Source: Dryocosmus kuriphilus
Taxonomy: Eukaryota; Arthropoda; Insecta; Hymenoptera; Cynipidae
NCBI GenBank assembly: GCA_038277395.1
Contig: CM076189.1
Location: 214,932,011 to 214,996,010 of the forward strand
DNA: 64,000 nt
Direction: 5' to 3'
The position numbers and the translations under genes were made by a program. The notes under the pieces are model-generated. The model was not told the DNA's origin. It was given only the letters and a program-made list of their open reading frames with translations, and searched no databases. Numbering within the stretch: the stretch's first letter is position 1; the number at the start of each line of letters is the position of its first letter. Shown piece after piece: positions 60,669 to 64,000 of this stretch.

Positions 60669-62603
60669 TTAGTTAGCAGGTACATTGTTTTTAGCTTTAT
60701 CTTCATACATACTATTATTGTGCTTTTGAACCATTTGCTTTGGTATATCATATTCATAGCTTGGTTTGTCCCTAAACAGTCTTTTTGTGTGCAATATGCC
60801 ATTCACGGATTCAGTTTCTAAGCGATTGCGAATTTTTGTTTTGTTAAGATTAATTTGTGAAAAAATTCTTTCAACAGCTGCGCTACTGTGAGGAAGTGTG
60901 GCGATTAATTTTATCAGATCAAAAACTACTGCATACTTCAGAGAACCATCACCATTGAAAATTTTTGCTACACCGTTCCAAAAAACAATAAAATCGTCTG
61001 AGTCTTGCCGATCTACATATGACTCGTATCTTAATAAACGCCATTCTCTATCCAGTGTCTCAATATCTATAATAGTTGGAAACATCTCAGCCAGAGGAGC
61101 AGCAGATGGAGGACGGTTCGCTTTGAAATAAGCTGGATCGACAATTTTCATTTGAGATAGCAACTTTTGATACTCTGAGTTGAAAGGAAATCTGGAGTAG
61201 ATTTCATTAGCTGCTTCTACATAAAAGTCTAGACATTTTAGTCGAAATTGGTGCAATTCGTTCGCATGTACACCTTCCATTGTACGCAGTGAAATGGCTA
61301 CAGCCGGCCCTAAATACACATCTTCTAATTCAACAAAATTGCATGGATTCCTGTACTGAATACAATCTAAGCCTTGTGAATTCAAAACATTCCGTTTTAT
61401 GTAGCAATCGAGAATCGTTCTATATACTTGCGATATTTTCGAGTATAAAACATGGATTTTTGTTGTTTCTGATTGGAATTCCTTATTTAAATCCGTGAAA
61501 TACGGAAGAACATAGCTTAAAAAGTCGAGATAAAGTTTGTTTACAGGATTCATAAGCAACAGATGAATCGCACCGGCAGAACTTTTCTCGCCATTCTTTG
61601 TGTTTAATTTCTCTCCATTGAAGTACACTTTAAGAGCGACATACTGGTCTCTTACGCGCATTATTGCCGGTAGTACAGAAAGCCATCGAGTTTGATTCGG
61701 GTGAAGCATTTTTTGCGGTTTAAGGTCAAAAAAGATCTGAAATTCCCTAAATTCGCTGAGTCGTTTGAAACTACAGTGCATGTAAGAATAAACAAGTCTA
61801 ACTAATAGTTCGACGTCTGATGGTATTTTTTTACAAGCGTTGGATGCTACCAACGCGAATGAATGACATATGCATTTAATAATGAATAAACATGGAATAT
61901 CTTCTTTCAATTTTACCGATACGGAATGATGTTTCCCCATCATAACTGACGCCCCGTCCGAACCAAAACCTATGCAATTAGCCTTATAAGGAATCTTATT
62001 TTCCTGAAAGAAACTGACTATTAAGGCATAAAGGTGTTCTGTATCAGCGATTTCTACTTCTTTACTACATAAAAATTCGTCTCGCACCCTATTTTCAACA
62101 AACATTCTGGCGACAATTGCTAAGGACTTTATGGAACTTTTGTCCGTTGACTCATCTATCATAATAGAAAACTTAGTCTCCCGCAGCCTCTCAACTAAAC
62201 ATTCGAAACTGTATCGACCAGATACGTTATTTATAATTGATTTACATTTTGTTCTGCCGCAACTCATTTTCTTAATCACTCCTTCATCAAAATGCATACT
62301 TTGAAAAAGATTAGTCAAATCACCTGCTATGTTGAAAGATAAATTGTGTTCTGCAATAAAATTCGCGATTTTTATCTCATTTCTTTTACATTTTTGTTCT
62401 GTATTAATCTTTTGCGAAAAGCCCGATTCAAACAAAACAACTTGCTTTTTACAGTAACTCGCGGCGTTATCAGTATGTTTTTTTGTTTTTAAATGTCGCT
62501 CAACTTCAGTCTTACCAGCTTTATAACTAGATTTGCAATAACTGCAATAGAAGAACTCTATGCCTTGAGTACTCATAGTGATCCAGTTCTGATACTGTGG
62601 CAT
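60669..62603 (-). CDS. hAT-family transposase (ZBED/ZNF862-like), main frame
   Basis: A 644-residue frame. It starts with a C2H2 finger (C20, C23, H37, H43), followed by the RNase-H-like core: D150 in MIDESTD, D216 in GFGSDGASVMMG, the CICHSFAL box near 245-252, TRWLS at 305-309 and a long helical insertion. The hAT dimerisation region begins near residue 569 (LPHSSAAVERIFS, with E578 as likely third catalytic acid) and runs to about 607. All expected landmarks are present, so the core looks intact. The in-frame sequence continues upstream of the Met by about 15 residues (HYDQKYQAVWEK), so translation probably enters from the upstream frame by a -1 shift near 62640. It could be an active transposon or a host-domesticated copy. 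Confidence 0.9.
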   Translation of the reverse strand: MPQYQNWITMSTQGIEFFYCSYCKSSYKAGKTEVERHLKTKKHTDNAASYCKKQVVLFESGFSQKINTEQKCKRNEIKIANFIAEHNLSFNIAGDLTNLFQSMHFDEGVIKKMSCGRTKCKSIINNVSGRYSFECLVERLRETKFSIMIDESTDKSSIKSLAIVARMFVENRVRDEFLCSKEVEIADTEHLYALIVSFFQENKIPYKANCIGFGSDGASVMMGKHHSVSVKLKEDIPCLFIIKCICHSFALVASNACKKIPSDVELLVRLVYSYMHCSFKRLSEFREFQIFFDLKPQKMLHPNQTRWLSVLPAIMRVRDQYVALKVYFNGEKLNTKNGEKSSAGAIHLLLMNPVNKLYLDFLSYVLPYFTDLNKEFQSETTKIHVLYSKISQVYRTILDCYIKRNVLNSQGLDCIQYRNPCNFVELEDVYLGPAVAISLRTMEGVHANELHQFRLKCLDFYVEAANEIYSRFPFNSEYQKLLSQMKIVDPAYFKANRPPSAAPLAEMFPTIIDIETLDREWRLLRYESYVDRQDSDDFIVFWNGVAKIFNGDGSLKYAVVFDLIKLIATLPHSSAAVERIFSQINLNKTKIRNRLETESVNGILHTKRLFRDKPSYEYDIPKQMVQKHNNSMYEDKAKNNVPAN

Positions 62604-62639
62604 TTTCTCCCATACTGCTTGGTACTTCTGATCATAATG

Positions 62640-62829
62640 TTTTTCTTTTTCTTCTTATATTGCGGTGTCTTCTTATTCTTGTTATCGACCGTGTCCTTCT
62701 CTGCTTCTTTTTCCAGTTGAGATCCATATTTATTTTCGTCCTCAGTGTTTTCAGATCTTCGATCTGTTGAATCGGAAAGTTCTTCCGTGTCGGTAGCGGA
62801 ATTCAGCATTTTCAGTGCTAAAGAGTAAG
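62640..62829 (-). CDS. N-terminal part of hAT gene, exon 3 start
   Basis: Acceptor atttttacag lies just upstream of 62829. The exon then reads AYSLALKMLNSATDTEELSD when joined in phase 1 to the previous exon; the ATG at 62807-62809 is an internal candidate start. The segment is acidic and then Lys-rich (QYKKKKK), and its frame must shift by -1 at about 62639-62645 to enter the transposase frame. Acidic N-termini of this type are usual in hAT/ZBED proteins. Confidence 0.65.
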
Positions 62830-62970
62830 CTGTAAAAAATATATTTTTTAATATTATTTTAAGACATTTGAAACTTTTTTAATCTATTTTTTTCGAGTCT
62901 CCTAAAAGAATATGTTAGTTTATTATGTTTTAAGAGCTTTCTCCAAAAATCAGTTCCAATACAAATTTTT

Positions 62971-63360
62971 TAAAGGGCGTTCACGAATTTTGAAAATTTT
63001 AAAAATATTAAAAATTCGGATTTTTTATTTTTCAACTCTTTTGCTCGTTACAGTAAATTTTCGTACACGAAAAAAATTAAGTTTTTTCTAAATTGCAACT
63101 TAAAATATTTATTTTTAAAGGTCACTCATAATTTTTAAAAATTTGTAAGCACATTGCTTTTGATTTTTTCGAGCGACCTTTAAATATTCATATCAAGATT
63201 CAATTTATATTTTTACTTTTTTATGTTTTGAGTTGAAACTTTGAGAAACTTATCTTTATTCATGTGCAAAAGTTTACCGTAACGCGAAAATGAATTGAAA
63301 AATTTTTTAAATACAAATTTTGACAATTTTTGGAATTTTCAAAATTCGTGAGCGACCTTA
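62971..63360. mobile_element. Foldback MITE in intron 2 of the hAT gene
   Basis: gttcacgaattttgaaaatt (62979) is inverted at 63333-63352 (aattttcaaaattcgtgagc). A nested inner pair (aaaggtcactc, 63117; gagcgaccttt, 63171) is also seen. About 390 bp, non-coding. Confidence 0.7.
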
Positions 63361-63491
63361 ACAAAATTTGTAATCGAGCTGATTTTTGAAGAGCGCTCTT
63401 AACACATGATAAAATAACATACATTCATATATTTCACATATTATATTTTTATATATATAAAAATCTATTACATTAAAAAAAAAATTCTTAC

Positions 63492-63644
63492 CGTATTGCT
63501 CTTTTCTGATTAGTTCAGCACCTGAACGAAAAGTATCTTTTAAGGTTCCACCTCCACGTCTACTTCCCTCTAAAAACACTTGTTCAATTTGCTGACTGTA
63601 GTGATACAGAATATGAAACGCAAAGCCATTTTCAACTGAAGATG
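63492..63644 (-). CDS. Exon 2 upstream of the hAT frame
   Basis: 153 nt, phase 1 at both ends. Acceptor aatacttacag and donor TACG|GTAAGA are near-consensus. It encodes SSVENGFAFHILYHYSQQ, then a segment with GSRRGGGTLKDTF and ends RKEQYG. No homology to hAT proteins is recognised, nor to any domain I know. Intron 1 would be 217 bp and intron 2 662 bp. Confidence 0.55.
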
Positions 63645-63861
63645 CTGTAAGTATTAGTGAATGTAAATGAAAATCAGTTTTTGGAAAAAAATATAATATT
63701 TGTGTTAACAATCTAAAACTGTACACCCAGCAAGCCCAGAAATATACATAAAATACAAAAGCACGCGCACTGTTTTGAGGTTAGAATGGTATGCATGCGT
63801 CTGTTGATTTGACTATTTTAGTAATAATTGGAGGCTAATATAAAATTCTGAGAGTACTTAC

Positions 63862-63952
63862 ACAAGATGTTCGAAGATGTATCGGTACTAAGAAACCACG
63901 AACTTAAAAAATAAATAATAGCGATTATATCAGCGAGTGCGATTAATTTCAT
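63862..63952 (-). CDS. Candidate first exon with hydrophobic N-terminus
   Basis: ATG at 63950-63952 opens MKLIALADIIAIIYFLSSWF followed by LSTDTSSNIL, then donor TTGT|GTAAGT in phase 1, which matches the exon at 63644. The segment has a Lys, a hydrophobic core and small polar residues, resembling a signal peptide or membrane anchor. That would be odd for a nuclear transposase. Confidence 0.45.
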
Positions 63953-64000
63953 GACGAAGAAGGAAGAAGATACGCAATAACGCAATAAGCCGTCGAAGAA

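Noticed and set aside
60898..61131. Plus-strand frames across the hAT transposase
   Set aside because: Antisense shadows of the 644-codon transposase frame.

Overview
This is a eukaryotic nuclear window: AT-rich, with genes split by GT-AG introns and very heavy transposon and satellite content. The combination of mariner, hAT, Merlin and Penelope-like remnants, 5S-like and tRNA-like repeats, and a long-intron gene points to an arthropod, most likely an insect. A hymenopteran is my guess from general look only; no diagnostic gene proves it. Most short open frames here are chance or repeat-derived.

Host genes. One plus-strand gene occupies 8.66-16.88 kb as six internal exons that join in frame through consensus splice sites. 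They encode a low-complexity, Ser/Arg/Glu-rich protein that I cannot name. The first and largest exon needs a one-base frame change near 9.15 kb to stay open. At 34.37 kb a good-context ATG opens a 199-nt first exon whose donor has the same phase (1) as the last visible exon at 16.88 kb. It may be an alternative promoter of the same gene, with the shared 3' exons to the right of the window. At the right edge, on the minus strand, three phase-matched exons (63.95, 63.6 and 62.8 kb) lead into a nearly intact hAT-family transposase reading frame (60.67-62.6 kb).

Mobile and repeat DNA, left to right: a foldback element (1.2-2.4 kb); a Merlin-like element with arms of about 360 bp and a broken transposase (2.4-4.6 kb); a small foldback (7.2-7.5 kb); three copies of a tiny palindromic MITE in the introns of the plus-strand gene (11.4, 12.8, 14.8 kb); a family of about 1.2-kb elements with GC hairpins at one end and four diverged ~155-bp units inside (13.5, 19.7, 21.0 inverted, 54.7 kb, and an expanded relative at 56-57.9 kb); a tRNA-Arg-like SINE with target duplication (16.2 kb); two 5S-rRNA-like segments (18.9 and 48.6 kb); a satellite with quantised spacing that reverses orientation (22.2-24.3 kb); a TRIM-like LTR element with a tRNA-like segment in each LTR (24.5-25.3 kb); a degenerate AT-rich palindrome (30.5-31.1 kb); a 280-bp triplication (34.7-35.6 kb); an internally deleted mariner with perfect inverted ends (37.4-38.3 kb); a 1,022-bp five-copy tandem array (38.8-43.9 kb); a Penelope-like remnant with 600-bp inverted terminal repeats carrying a hammerhead-like core (45.7-48.3 kb); a palindrome related to the Merlin interior (50.7-51.3 kb); and a minisatellite next to the left end of the hAT element (59.3-59.9 kb).

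The most unusual structures are the 80+15n bp satellite, the tRNA-like sequence inside the LTRs of a miniature retroelement, the four-unit GC-hairpin element family, and the hAT gene whose upstream exons begin with a hydrophobic, signal-peptide-like segment. All calls come from reading the sequence; no database search was run.
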